Assembly: GCA_964195945.1 (NCBI GenBank)
Contig: CAXMRC010000043.1
Span: forward strand, 34,822 to 98,821
Length of the DNA: 64,000 nt
Direction of reading: 5' to 3'
DNA from: JAAETI01 sp964195945
Lineage (GTDB): Bacteria; Actinomycetota; Acidimicrobiia; Spongiisociales; UBA5794
The notes beneath the pieces are model-generated. The model did no database searches, was not told the DNA's origin, and saw only the letters and a list, made by a program, of their open reading frames with translations. Shown piece by piece: positions 32,958 to 41,571 of this stretch (positions are counted from its first letter, which is position 1; each line of letters opens with the position of its first letter). The position numbers and the translations under genes are program-made.

Positions 32958-33496
32958 TGACCGGCAGTGATATGGGGCGGGCACTCCGTCGCATCGCCCA
33001 TGAGATCATCGAGAGTAACCGGGGGACTGAGGATCTAGTCGTCGTCGGGATAAGAACCCGTGGTGGACCGATCGCAGATCGGCTCGCGGTGCTTCTCGAG
33101 GAAATCGAAGGTGTCACGATCCCCAGGGGCATCGTCGATATTGGGATGTACCGCGACGACATCGACAGTCGTCCTCGTATTGAGCTGGGTCCAACGGACA
33201 TGCCGGGCGACATCGACGGAGCAACAATCGTTCTCGTCGATGATGTGCTCTATACAGGCCGCACTATTAGAGCTGCTCTGGACGCCCTCGCCGACCTCGG
33301 TCGAGCTGCCGTGGTGCAACTCGCCGTCGTTGTCGACCGGGGCCATCGTGAGCTCCCGATCAGAGCTGACTATGTCGGAAAGAACCTGCCAACGTCGAGC
33401 TCCGAACATGTCACGGTTCGGGTCGCCGAAATCGACGGAGAAGACGGTGTGTGGATTGAAGACACCACAGCAGATTCGCACGGGGGTGCCTCATGA
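32957..33496 (+). CDS. pyrR: Bifunctional PyrR: pyr operon regulator and uracil phosphoribosyltransferase
   Basis: PyrR binds UMP and pyr leader RNA and also has uracil phosphoribosyltransferase activity. About 179 residues: MTGSDMGRALRRIAHEIIE, LVVVGIRTRGGPIADRL, and the PRPP loop ATIVLVDDVLYTGRT near residue 100. ATG 32957 is preferred because it forms TAATG with the leader ORF; an in-frame ATG at 32945 would add four residues. The PyrR-binding loop just upstream implies autoregulation. First structural gene of pyrR-B-C-D-F. Confidence 0.92.
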   Translation: MTGSDMGRALRRIAHEIIESNRGTEDLVVVGIRTRGGPIADRLAVLLEEIEGVTIPRGIVDIGMYRDDIDSRPRIELGPTDMPGDIDGATIVLVDDVLYTGRTIRAALDALADLGRAAVVQLAVVVDRGHRELPIRADYVGKNLPTSSSEHVTVRVAEIDGEDGVWIEDTTADSHGGAS

Positions 33497-34410
33497 ACAG
33501 TCTGTTGACAATGGAGGGAGTGGAGCGCGCCACACTCGATGGCTTGCTGGACGACGCCGATGAGTTCTACGAGGTCATGCAGCGCCCCATACCCAAGGTC
33601 CCGGCCTTGCGAGGTAAAACCGTAGCCATGATGTTCTTTGAGCCGTCGACGCGGACCAAGATGTCATTTGATGCCGCGGCCAAGTCGCTGTCGGCAGACG
33701 TCGTATCGTTCTCACCAGGGACCTCTTCGCTTAAAAAGGGCGAGAGCCTGAAAGACACGGTGCTCACGGTGAAGGCTATGGGCGCCGATCTTATGGTCGT
33801 GCGCCACAAGTCAACCGGTGCCGCGTGGCGCGTCGCTGAGTGGTCAGGACTCCCGGTGATCAACGGTGGCGACGGTGCCCATCAACACCCCACCCAAGCA
33901 TTGCTCGACGCAATGACATTGCGCCAACATTTCGGAAGTCTTGAAGGTCTTCGCATCGCCATCGTCGGTGATATCCGACACTCGCGAGTAGCGAGATCTG
34001 ACGTGTGGGCATTCACCACGCTCGGAGCAGAAGTAACACTGGTGGCCCCACCAACATTGCTTCCCCCATATCTCGCAGACTGGCCGGCCACAGCGAACTC
34101 GAACTTCGATGAAGTTCTCGCTGGAGTCGACGCCGTCTACGTGCTGCGGGTTCAGGCCGAACGTGGCGGGGCATCCGTCTTCCCCTCAGTAGCGGAATAC
34201 CGTGAGCGGTTTGGCATGACCGATGCCAGATTCGAGAAACTCCGACCGGACACAATCGTTCTCCACCCGGGACCCATGATCCGTGGGATCGAGATCGACG
34301 GAGGTGTCGCCGATGACCCTCGATGCAAGGTGCTCGAGCAGGTGACGAACGGAGTGGCGGTACGAATGGCAGTGCTGTTTCAGCTCCTGGGAGGTAGCAA
34401 AGATGAATGA
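33493..34410 (+). CDS. pyrB: Aspartate carbamoyltransferase catalytic subunit
   Basis: Commits carbamoyl phosphate to pyrimidine synthesis. The 305-residue protein has the carbamoyl-phosphate motif MFFEPSTRTKMSFDAA, the catalytic His block DGAHQHPTQALLD, the aspartate-binding region and VLHPGPMIRGIEID. ATCase rather than OTCase is indicated by FEPSTRT and HPGPM. ATG 33493 overlaps pyrR as ATGA. No pyrI regulatory subunit is present. Confidence 0.95.
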   Translation: MNSLLTMEGVERATLDGLLDDADEFYEVMQRPIPKVPALRGKTVAMMFFEPSTRTKMSFDAAAKSLSADVVSFSPGTSSLKKGESLKDTVLTVKAMGADLMVVRHKSTGAAWRVAEWSGLPVINGGDGAHQHPTQALLDAMTLRQHFGSLEGLRIAIVGDIRHSRVARSDVWAFTTLGAEVTLVAPPTLLPPYLADWPATANSNFDEVLAGVDAVYVLRVQAERGGASVFPSVAEYRERFGMTDARFEKLRPDTIVLHPGPMIRGIEIDGGVADDPRCKVLEQVTNGVAVRMAVLFQLLGGSKDE

Positions 34411-35695
34411 GCTCACCCTGCAGAATGCAGTCGTGGTCGCAGGCACCGGGGTTCTTCCGGGACTTCAAGATCTCACCGTTGTTGACGGCGTCGTCCTCGA
34501 TATCGGGGAGGGCCTAGAGGTCAGAGGGGAAGCCATCGATTGCGCGGGTGCGTGGGTTGGCCCGGGCTTGGTGGACCTCCACACCCATCTGCGCGAGCCG
34601 GGCCAAGAGTGGAAGGAAGACATCACGACCGGGTCGCGGGCGGCGGCTGCGGGTGGCTACACCGCGGTGGTGGCGATGCCCAACACCGACCCCGCCATCG
34701 ACTCAGGCCATCTGGCGCGCTACATAGCCGACCGTGGTCGCCACGTCGGGCTGGTCGAAGTCATCCCGAGCGGCTGCATCACCGCGGACAGGGAGGGCAA
34801 GAAGCTTGCGCATCTCGATGAGCTGTGGAACGCAGGGGTGACTTTGTTTACCGATGACGGCGACAGTGTCGCTGATGCCGGGCTGTTGCGGCGAGCCATG
34901 GAATACCTGGCCGAACGCGGCGGTGTCATTGCTCAGCATTGCATCGACGGCGGCCTAGCAGGCGATGGACAGGTGCACGAGGGTGAGGTGTCATCGCGGC
35001 TCGGTATGCCGGGTATCCCCAGCGAGGCAGAAGAAATCGTCATCGCTCGTGACCTGAGCCTGGTCCGCCTCACCAGGGCTCGTTACCACGTGCAGCATCT
35101 GAGCACCGCGGGTGCGGTCGCTCTGGTCGCTGCGGCGAAACAAGAGGGCCTCCCGGTGACCGCCGAAGTCACACCGCATCACCTTTTCTTCGATCACAGC
35201 TATGTCGAGGAGAGCGATCCGTTGTACAAGATGATGCCGCCATTGCGGGCACCATCGGATGTTGCCGCGGTACGGCATGGTCTGCGTACCGGCGTGATCG
35301 ATGTGGTCGCCACCGATCATGCTCCTCACGCCAGTCACGAGAAGGACCATCCCTGGGAAGACTCACCGTTTGGTGTGACTGGATTGGAGTGGGCGGCCGC
35401 AGTGGTCAACACGGTTGTCGATCTCGCGCCGGAGGAGTTCTTCAGCGTGATGTCGGTGGCACCCGCGGCTATCGCCGGTCTCGCATCACAGGGGCGTCTC
35501 GAAACCGGTGCACCGGCGAATCTGGTCGTTTTCGACCCCACCGCTGCGGCGAATACCAGCGGAACCCAATCACGGAGTTCCAACGCGCCATACCTGGGTC
35601 TCGAGTTGAGCGGTGCGGTGAAGCACACGATCTATCGCGGCCAGTTCACCGTCCGTGACGGAGCGGCGACACACCAAGCCGGAGCGGCTGAATGA
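34403..35695 (+). CDS. pyrC: Dihydroorotase
   Basis: Cyclises carbamoyl aspartate to dihydroorotate. A 430-residue type I enzyme with metal ligands in DLHTHLREPGQEWKED, then GGYTAVVAMPNTDPAID, HCIDGG, HHLFFDHS and ATDHAPHASHEKD. ATG 34403 overlaps pyrB by eight bases and the stop overlaps pyrD as ATGA. The start of the metal site and the DHAPH aspartate are intact, so it should be active. carAB, which follow pyrC in mycobacteria, are absent. Confidence 0.94.
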   Translation: MNELTLQNAVVVAGTGVLPGLQDLTVVDGVVLDIGEGLEVRGEAIDCAGAWVGPGLVDLHTHLREPGQEWKEDITTGSRAAAAGGYTAVVAMPNTDPAIDSGHLARYIADRGRHVGLVEVIPSGCITADREGKKLAHLDELWNAGVTLFTDDGDSVADAGLLRRAMEYLAERGGVIAQHCIDGGLAGDGQVHEGEVSSRLGMPGIPSEAEEIVIARDLSLVRLTRARYHVQHLSTAGAVALVAAAKQEGLPVTAEVTPHHLFFDHSYVEESDPLYKMMPPLRAPSDVAAVRHGLRTGVIDVVATDHAPHASHEKDHPWEDSPFGVTGLEWAAAVVNTVVDLAPEEFFSVMSVAPAAIAGLASQGRLETGAPANLVVFDPTAAANTSGTQSRSSNAPYLGLELSGAVKHTIYRGQFTVRDGAATHQAGAAE

Positions 35696-36615
35696 CCGCG
35701 ACCCTCCCTGACGTGAGCTCTCAACTTGGTGGACACCACCTGGCGACTCCGTTGGTGGCGTCGTGCGGAACCGTTGGTTCTGTAGTCGAGTTCGCCGGGG
35801 TCGGAGACCTATCTGTCTACGGAGCGGCAGTCGCCAAGTCGGTCAGTGGCACCCCGTGGCCGGGGCGTCAGCCGCCGCGGGTTGCATCCGCCGGCGCGGG
35901 GATGCTCAACGGCATCGGCATCCAAAACCCGGGAGTCGACCAGTGGGCCGCTGACATCGGTCCCCAGCTTGGCTCGTTGCCAACTGAGGTCTGGGGCTCG
36001 TCGGTTGGCAAGGACGCCGCAGAATTCGCCGTTGTCGCAGAGAAGCTGACGGACGCCGGTGTCGCTGCGATAGAAGTGAATCTGTCGTGCCCGAACCTGC
36101 AGAGCGGTCGCATGTTCGCGCTCGATGCCCGGGCCTCAGCCACCGTTGTCAACGCGGTTCGTCGAGCCACAGACCTCCCGATCGGTGCCAAGCTGACACC
36201 GAACTCGGACGACATCGTTGGTATCGCCGCGGCGGTCGCAGAGGCCGGGGCAGACTGGGTCGTGCTCGGGAACACGGTGTGGGGTGCTGGCTTCGATGTG
36301 GAGACGCGGCGACCTCTGCTGTCGGGGGTGGTCGGCGGGTACTCCGGCACGCCGATCAAGCCGATCGCACTGCGCAGTGTGTGGGAAGTGAGCCAAGCGC
36401 TACCGACGCTTCCGATAATCGGAAGCGGGGGAGTGGCCAGCGGCAAAGATGTCGTTGAATACTTCCTGGCGGGGGCATCGGCGGTCGGCGTCGGCACCGC
36501 CCACTTCGCGAGTCCCCGCGTCGGGAAGCGGATCTTGTCGCAGTTGCGGCGCTACATGAGGAAACACGGAATCGACAGGGTGGACGAGTTGATCGGAGCG
36601 GCACAGCAATGGTGA
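35692..36615 (+). CDS. pyrD: Dihydroorotate dehydrogenase, class 1 type
   Basis: FMN enzyme that oxidises dihydroorotate to orotate. The 307-residue protein has MLNGIGIQNPGVDQW, IEVNLSCPN with the loop following it, the GAKLTPN block and the phosphate-binding IIGSGGVASGKDVVEY with GASAVGVGTAHF. The layout is that of soluble class 1 enzymes. Class 1B enzymes need the PyrK electron-transfer subunit, which is not in this cluster, so the acceptor is uncertain (fumarate, NAD through a distant pyrK, or other). Class 2, usual in actinobacteria, is membrane-associated and differs in sequence. Confidence 0.85.
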   Translation: MTATLPDVSSQLGGHHLATPLVASCGTVGSVVEFAGVGDLSVYGAAVAKSVSGTPWPGRQPPRVASAGAGMLNGIGIQNPGVDQWAADIGPQLGSLPTEVWGSSVGKDAAEFAVVAEKLTDAGVAAIEVNLSCPNLQSGRMFALDARASATVVNAVRRATDLPIGAKLTPNSDDIVGIAAAVAEAGADWVVLGNTVWGAGFDVETRRPLLSGVVGGYSGTPIKPIALRSVWEVSQALPTLPIIGSGGVASGKDVVEYFLAGASAVGVGTAHFASPRVGKRILSQLRRYMRKHGIDRVDELIGAAQQW

Positions 36616-37313
36616 CAGAGAATCGGATCATCGTTGCATTGGATGTGGCTACAGCTGAAGAGGCGGTTCGCCTGGCGAAACGTCTCGCACCGCACGTTGG
36701 GGCCTTCAAAGTAGGTTTGGGTCTTCTCTACGGTGCGGGGCCTGGTGTGGTAACTGCGTTAGTAGATCTCGGCAAGCCCGTCTTTGCAGATGCGAAATTG
36801 CACGACATTCCCAGCCAGGTCAACGCTGCGGCACGACGCCTTGGGAGACTTGGCGTGAGATGGGTTACTGCGCATGTTTCTGGCGGTGAGGCGATGCTGC
36901 GGGCCGGCGTCGCCGGTCTAGCTGAGGGTTCCGGCGACCAGGCCGGTCTTTTAGGAGTCACCGTGCTGACCAGCTTGGATCATGAGGATCTCACCGCGCT
37001 TGGGATGGCGAGCACGCCAGGCAAAATGGTCTCGAAGATGTCGCGTCTTGCTGCCGAGGCGGGTTGCGAAGGTATCGTCTGCTCTCCGCAAGAACTGACG
37101 GTGGTCTCCTCCGTGGCTCCGGATCTGCTCAAGGTGACGCCGGGGGTACGGCCGGTGGGCAGCGCCGCAACAGATCAGCGGCGCGTGATGACACCGACGG
37201 AGGCGATCAACCGGGGTGCGGATTGGCTCGTGGTTGGACGGCCGATAACTGCGGCCGCCGACCCGGTGGTGGCCGCCGCCGCGATAGCGGCTCAGGTCGA
37301 TATACCGAGCTGA
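36609..37313 (+). CDS. pyrF: Orotidine 5'-phosphate decarboxylase
   Basis: Last step to UMP. The 234-residue protein is of the short E. coli-like type, with IIVALDVATAEEA, FADAKLHDIPSQV (the DxKxxD catalytic network), VTPGVRP and ADWLVVGRPIT near the C-terminus. ATG 36609 overlaps pyrD by seven bases. Mycobacteria carry a different, longer PyrF, so this is a lineage difference. Last gene of the pyr operon. Confidence 0.94.
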   Translation: MVTENRIIVALDVATAEEAVRLAKRLAPHVGAFKVGLGLLYGAGPGVVTALVDLGKPVFADAKLHDIPSQVNAAARRLGRLGVRWVTAHVSGGEAMLRAGVAGLAEGSGDQAGLLGVTVLTSLDHEDLTALGMASTPGKMVSKMSRLAAEAGCEGIVCSPQELTVVSSVAPDLLKVTPGVRPVGSAATDQRRVMTPTEAINRGADWLVVGRPITAAADPVVAAAAIAAQVDIPS

Positions 37314-37364
37314 GAAGCCCGCCGTTGATAGAGTTATCGATAGACCCAGGCAAGGAGCGTCACA

Positions 37365-37673
37365 ATGCCAGCACCCAAGATGACCGATGAGCAGCGGGCG
37401 GCTGCCTTAGAGCGCGCCGGTGAGGCGCGGCGGGTACGGGCCGAGATCAAGCAACTGCTCAAGACGGGGTCGTTGTCACTGCCGGACGTTTTCGACCGCG
37501 CTGATGAAGACGAGCTCGTCGCTGGCATCAAGGTGAGCGCGCTCGTCGTCTCCATGCCGCACATGGGCAAGATCAAAGCAAAGCGGCTTCTCGAAGATTT
37601 GGGAATCGCAGACAATCGCCGTCTCCGCGGTCTGGGATCCCGTCAGAAGGAAGCTCTCCTCAAATCTTTTTAG
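37365..37673 (+). CDS. mihF: Actinobacterial integration host factor (mIHF)
   Basis: Nucleoid-associated DNA-binding protein restricted to actinobacteria and unrelated to E. coli IHF. The 102-residue protein has ALERAGEARRVRAEIKQLLKTG, VSALVVSMPHMGKIKAKRLLEDLGI and a helix-two-turn-helix that ends near GLGSRQKEALL. AAGGAG (37352-37357) precedes ATG 37365. The position between pyrF and gmk is conserved across actinobacteria and strongly supports the phylum assignment. Confidence 0.93.
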   Translation: MPAPKMTDEQRAAALERAGEARRVRAEIKQLLKTGSLSLPDVFDRADEDELVAGIKVSALVVSMPHMGKIKAKRLLEDLGIADNRRLRGLGSRQKEALLKSF

Positions 37674-37681
37674 ATGAGCCC

Positions 37682-38278
37682 GTGACTGCAACAGAAACGG
37701 GCGCAGTGGTTCAGCCGAAAAAGGGAACTCTTCTCGTCGTGTCCGGGCCATCAGGTGTCGGGAAGTCGAGCGTAGTGCGGGCACTGGCCGATCGGATGCC
37801 GTTCCATTTCTCTGTCTCCTGGACCACCAGGAAGAGGCGCGCCGGGGAACGCGATGGGATCGACTACGTGTTTGTCGGTAGGACTGAATTCAAGGAAGGT
37901 ATCGAATCGGGTGGGCTGCTGGAGTGGGCCGAGTATTCGGGGTATTTCTACGGCACGCCGCGCGAACCGGTTCTGTCAACCCTGGGTCAAGGGGAGCACG
38001 TTCTTCTCGATATCGAGAACGAAGGTGCGGGCCAGGTAAAGCGGGCCTATCCGGAGGCGGTGCTTGTATTCATCATTCCTCCTTCGTTGCAGGAGCTGGA
38101 ACGAAGGCTCCGTAGTCGGGGGGATACGCCGGAGGCCGACATCAAGAAACGCCTGGCAGTGGCCGAGTCCCAAATCGAAGAAGCTCACGAGAAATTCGAC
38201 TATTCGGTGACAAATACCAGAGTTGGCGCCGTAGCGGACGAGATCGTCTCTATACTGACCGCCGCGGACGGTTATTGA
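37682..38278 (+). CDS. gmk: Guanylate kinase
   Basis: Phosphorylates GMP to GDP. The 198-residue protein has a ten-residue N-terminal extension, the P-loop VVSGPSGVGKSSVVRAL, the GMP-binding FSVSWTTRKRRAGERDGIDYVF and LEWAEYSGYFYGTP. GTG 37682 starts eight bases after mihF ends. rpoZ follows, as in most bacteria. It uses a common gmk-rpoZ-coaBC order. Confidence 0.95.
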   Translation: MTATETGAVVQPKKGTLLVVSGPSGVGKSSVVRALADRMPFHFSVSWTTRKRRAGERDGIDYVFVGRTEFKEGIESGGLLEWAEYSGYFYGTPREPVLSTLGQGEHVLLDIENEGAGQVKRAYPEAVLVFIIPPSLQELERRLRSRGDTPEADIKKRLAVAESQIEEAHEKFDYSVTNTRVGAVADEIVSILTAADGY

Positions 38279-38312
38279 CCGTCTCAGCTAGACGCAGGAG
38301 CACCCCTTCACG

Positions 38313-38540
38313 ATGATCCAACCACCAATCGGTCGCGTACTTTCGAAGACCAATTCACGTTTCGCACTTGTCGTGCTTTCCGCACGCCGCGCTCGCCAGA
38401 TCAACGCCTACTTCAACCAACTGGGTGAAGGTCTTGGGAGCTATGTGCCACCGCAGGTCCACTCGATGTCGCGCAAGCCTCTTTCCATTGCCTTCGAAGA
38501 GATCGACAACGACAAGGTCGTCATCGACACCGAGGAGTAA
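38313..38540 (+). CDS. rpoZ: RNA polymerase omega subunit
   Basis: Small subunit that assists beta-prime folding. The 75-residue protein has SRFALVVLSARRARQIN and the conserved KPLSIAFEEIDNDKV C-terminus of actinobacterial omega. ATG 38313, three bases before coaBC at its other end. The length is a little below that of mycobacterial omega, but the core helices are present. Confidence 0.9.
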   Translation: MIQPPIGRVLSKTNSRFALVVLSARRARQINAYFNQLGEGLGSYVPPQVHSMSRKPLSIAFEEIDNDKVVIDTEE

Positions 38541-38543
38541 CAC

Positions 38544-39719
38544 ATGCTCACCGGACGCCGGATAGTTCTTGGGGTTTCCGGTGGTGTCGCCGCCTACAAG
38601 GCTGCATACCTCGCCCGGCGACTGACCGAAGCAGGAGCCACCGTCAGGTGCATCCTGACGGACTCCGCGGCGGAGTTTGTAGGTGCGCAGACTTTGGCAG
38701 CCATTACCGGCGAATACCCGACCGTCGGATTCTTCGATGAGGCGGACGTCAGCCCTCACACCACACTCGGACAATGGGCAGAGGTAATGATTATCGCTCC
38801 CGCAACAGCCGCCTCCTTGTCCAAACTGGCGGCCGGCCTCTCCGACAACGTGCTTGTCGGCACCGCACTCGCCACCGAAGCCCCCCTCCTTGTGGCGCCG
38901 GCGATGCACACAGAGATGTGGCAGAACGCGGCGACACAGAGAAACATTGAGTTGCTAACCGCCGATGGTGTAACCGTTGTGGGCCCCGCCTCGGGCCCGC
39001 TCGCGGGCGGTGATAGCGGCCCGGGTCGCATGGTGGAACCCGAAGAGATCGTGACTGTCGTTACCGCGATGCTTCACCGTGAGCTCGAAGGCTGGCGGGT
39101 GCTGGTGACAGCGGGCGGTACCCGCGAAGCTATCGATCCGGTTCGGTACCTCGGCAATCGGTCATCGGGCAAAATGGGTAGCGCAGTGGCCGTCGAAGCA
39201 GCACGGCGCGGTGCCGAGGTTGTTCTTATCACCAGCGCACCGGCTCCACACATATCGGGGCTGACGGTTGTACCTGTCGAAACGGCGCAGGAGATGGCCG
39301 ATGCTGTCTGGTCAAGAGCGGCACAATTCGATGTGGCCGTAATGGCTGCTGCCGTTGCCGACTTCCGCCCGAAGAACCCCGAGTCAACCAAGCTGCGACG
39401 CAACGAAGGTCTGCCCGCTATCGACCTCGAGCCAACGCCTGACATCCTCGCCGGGGTTGCGGCGATGGAGGGGCGTCCGTATCTAGTGGGATTCGCCGCC
39501 GAGACCGGCTCGTTGGACGGAGCCTTGCACAAAGCAACAAGCAAAGGCGTCGATCTGCTGGTGGGAAACGATGTCACCAAGGCAGGCTCCGGCTTTGCCA
39601 CCGACACCAACGAAGTCACCGTGTACACCCCAGACGGGTCGGCCGATACTTGGCCGTTGCTGTCCAAACGGGAGGTTGCCTCCCGTCTCTGGGACAGGAT
39701 CAGTAGTTCCCGCGGGTGA
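38544..39719 (+). CDS. coaBC: Bifunctional phosphopantothenoylcysteine decarboxylase / phosphopantothenate-cysteine ligase
   Basis: Two steps of coenzyme A synthesis. The 391-residue protein starts with the flavin-binding CoaC domain: VLGVSGGVAAYKAAYL, the active-site histidine in SPHTTLGQW, IIAPATAAS and PAMHTEMW. The decarboxylase flap reads GPLAGGDSGPGRM; the cysteine found there in E. coli (CG..G.GRM) appears as Gly. The CoaB ligase domain follows (VTAGGTREAIDPVRYLGNRSSGKMG, then ADFRPKN). It overlaps priA as GTGA. metK, present between them in mycobacteria, is missing. Confidence 0.92.
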   Translation: MLTGRRIVLGVSGGVAAYKAAYLARRLTEAGATVRCILTDSAAEFVGAQTLAAITGEYPTVGFFDEADVSPHTTLGQWAEVMIIAPATAASLSKLAAGLSDNVLVGTALATEAPLLVAPAMHTEMWQNAATQRNIELLTADGVTVVGPASGPLAGGDSGPGRMVEPEEIVTVVTAMLHRELEGWRVLVTAGGTREAIDPVRYLGNRSSGKMGSAVAVEAARRGAEVVLITSAPAPHISGLTVVPVETAQEMADAVWSRAAQFDVAVMAAAVADFRPKNPESTKLRRNEGLPAIDLEPTPDILAGVAAMEGRPYLVGFAAETGSLDGALHKATSKGVDLLVGNDVTKAGSGFATDTNEVTVYTPDGSADTWPLLSKREVASRLWDRISSSRG

Positions 39720-41506
39720 ACGACACGCAGGGATTGATCGCCCAGGTTGTCCCGGACCTACCGACGTTCGCTGTTGATGACGGGTTCGCTTACAAGATTC
39801 CCGACGACCTGCTCGGTCTGGAAATCGGATCGATCGTTCGGGTTCCCTTGGGGTCACGACGGGTCCGTGGGTACGTTGTTTCGACTCGATCCGGTGACAT
39901 TGCAGCTTTGAAGCCCGTCATTTCCGTATCGGGGGACCAACCGGTCTTCGACGAAGCATTGCTGCAAACACTGCGCTGGGCGGCGCTTCACTATGTGGCC
40001 CCGCTCTCAGTCCTACTCGGTCGCGCCGCACCGCCCAACCTTCCGCGCGGCAAAGGGGGGCGGATCCAGGCGCCGATACCCGAGCTCGTATCGCCGCTAC
40101 CCGAGGTGAGCGCCCGCGCCGCGGACGGCAAACGAGTCAGACCGACTTGCTACATTTCCGGCGGGCCGTACGTAACGACCATCGCCGCAACCGCCAACGC
40201 CTCGCTGCACAGTGGACAGAACGTTGCTGTGGTCGCGCCGACGGTCGATGAGGCGGAGAGCCTATCCGATTCACTTAGACAGATATATGGAGACCGTGTC
40301 CTCTACATTTCGTCGGCGATACCGGCGAAAGATGCGACAAAAGCCTGGGTGACCGCGATGCGCTCCTCAGGCGCTCTGGTGGTTGGAACCCCCGAGATTG
40401 CGCTCTGGCCGCTCGGAGGCCCTGCCATGTGGATTGTTGTCGAAGAGGGGCGCCGGGCGATGAAGTCGAAACAGACGCCGACCCTACAGGTGCGCGATCT
40501 GGTCAGACGAAGAGCACTCGTCGAAAGAACCACTGTGGTGTTCCTAGGGCCGGTGCCAACGCTTGACACCTTGGCGAGGGGTGCCGCCGTCGTTGAGCCC
40601 CCTGGAAGGGTGTGGCCCCTGGTCGAGCTGATTGATCGGCGCGAGGATCCCCCAACAGGGAGGAGCCTGTCGTCTCGAACTGTTCAGGCGATCAACAAGG
40701 TTGTCAAGGGTGGCGGTCAAGTGTTCGTATTTGTCTCGCGACGAGGGTACGCCCCGGCATTTCGTTGTGTACGGTGCCGCGAGCTGCGACGCTGCCCCCA
40801 ATGCGGCTCTGGCCCGGACCGTGGTGATAAGTGCAAGAGGTGCGGTGCGGCCCTCGGGCCGTGTTCCGAGTGCGGGGGCCGCCGTTTTGAACCGCTAGGT
40901 GCGGGCATAGGTCGCGTTGCCGAGGAGCTGCAGCGGTATCTTGGGCCGGAACACGTGGGTTCGGCGCAATCGGCGAGGCAAGTCATCGTCGGCTCTGAGC
41001 GCGACCTGCCCTACATACCCGACGCGGCGCTAACCGTTGCGGTAGATGCTGATTCGCTGCTGATGGCTCCCAACTACCGGGCCGAGGATGACGCAGTCCG
41101 GCTGCTCGCCAGGGTGGTGTTGACGGTGGCGAGGGGCCAGGGACAGCGATGTCTCATCCAGACTGCCCAGCCACAGCATCGAGGTCTCAGTGCTCTTCGT
41201 AGCGGTCACCCCATGGAGTTTCTCACCTCCCTCATCAGCGAACGCGAGCGGGATCAGCTGCCGCCGGCTGCGTCTCTCATCGCAATCGAAGTGGGCGGCG
41301 ATGCGACTGGTAACTCGACTGACATTGAGACGCTCGCAGGTGAGGGAGTTCAGGTACACGGCCCTGAGACGGGAGGGGGTAGGACAAGATGGTTCATCCA
41401 GGGGGAATCAATTCAGGGCACCAGGGTCCAACTGCGCACAGTCGTGCAACGATGGCGCGATTCGGGTCGCAAAGTGCGCATCGATGCCGATCCGATCGAT
41501 CTATAG
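39716..41506 (+). CDS. priA: Primosomal protein PriA homologue with degenerate ATPase motifs
   Basis: PriA reloads the replisome at collapsed forks. The 596-residue protein has the N-terminal 3' DNA-binding domain (GSIVRVPLGSRRVRGYVVS) and the zinc-binding module with eight cysteines (CVRCRELRRCPQC, CKRCGAALGPCSEC). Walker A, normally GVTGSGKTE, reads ISGGPYVTTIAAT without GKT, and the DEEH box reads VVEEGRR. The helicase is therefore predicted inactive. Similar loss is known in mycobacterial and other actinobacterial PriA, which are shorter than the E. coli protein. A structural, loader-only role is inferred. GTG 39716. Confidence 0.88.
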   Translation: MNDTQGLIAQVVPDLPTFAVDDGFAYKIPDDLLGLEIGSIVRVPLGSRRVRGYVVSTRSGDIAALKPVISVSGDQPVFDEALLQTLRWAALHYVAPLSVLLGRAAPPNLPRGKGGRIQAPIPELVSPLPEVSARAADGKRVRPTCYISGGPYVTTIAATANASLHSGQNVAVVAPTVDEAESLSDSLRQIYGDRVLYISSAIPAKDATKAWVTAMRSSGALVVGTPEIALWPLGGPAMWIVVEEGRRAMKSKQTPTLQVRDLVRRRALVERTTVVFLGPVPTLDTLARGAAVVEPPGRVWPLVELIDRREDPPTGRSLSSRTVQAINKVVKGGGQVFVFVSRRGYAPAFRCVRCRELRRCPQCGSGPDRGDKCKRCGAALGPCSECGGRRFEPLGAGIGRVAEELQRYLGPEHVGSAQSARQVIVGSERDLPYIPDAALTVAVDADSLLMAPNYRAEDDAVRLLARVVLTVARGQGQRCLIQTAQPQHRGLSALRSGHPMEFLTSLISERERDQLPPAASLIAIEVGGDATGNSTDIETLAGEGVQVHGPETGGGRTRWFIQGESIQGTRVQLRTVVQRWRDSGRKVRIDADPIDL

Positions 41507-41515
41507 CCTGGTGGG

Positions 41516-41521
41516 TATGAT
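41516..41521 (+). promoter_or_regulatory. Probable -10 box for def-fmt-rsmB
   Basis: TATGAT lies in the 65-base gap between priA and def and would start a transcript near 41,528. The matching -35 is inside the priA end and not obvious. Confidence 0.4.
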
Positions 41522-41571
41522 CCACGAACTATTCGGGTTGGAACCACCCGGCCCCAAGACGATGCAGAATC

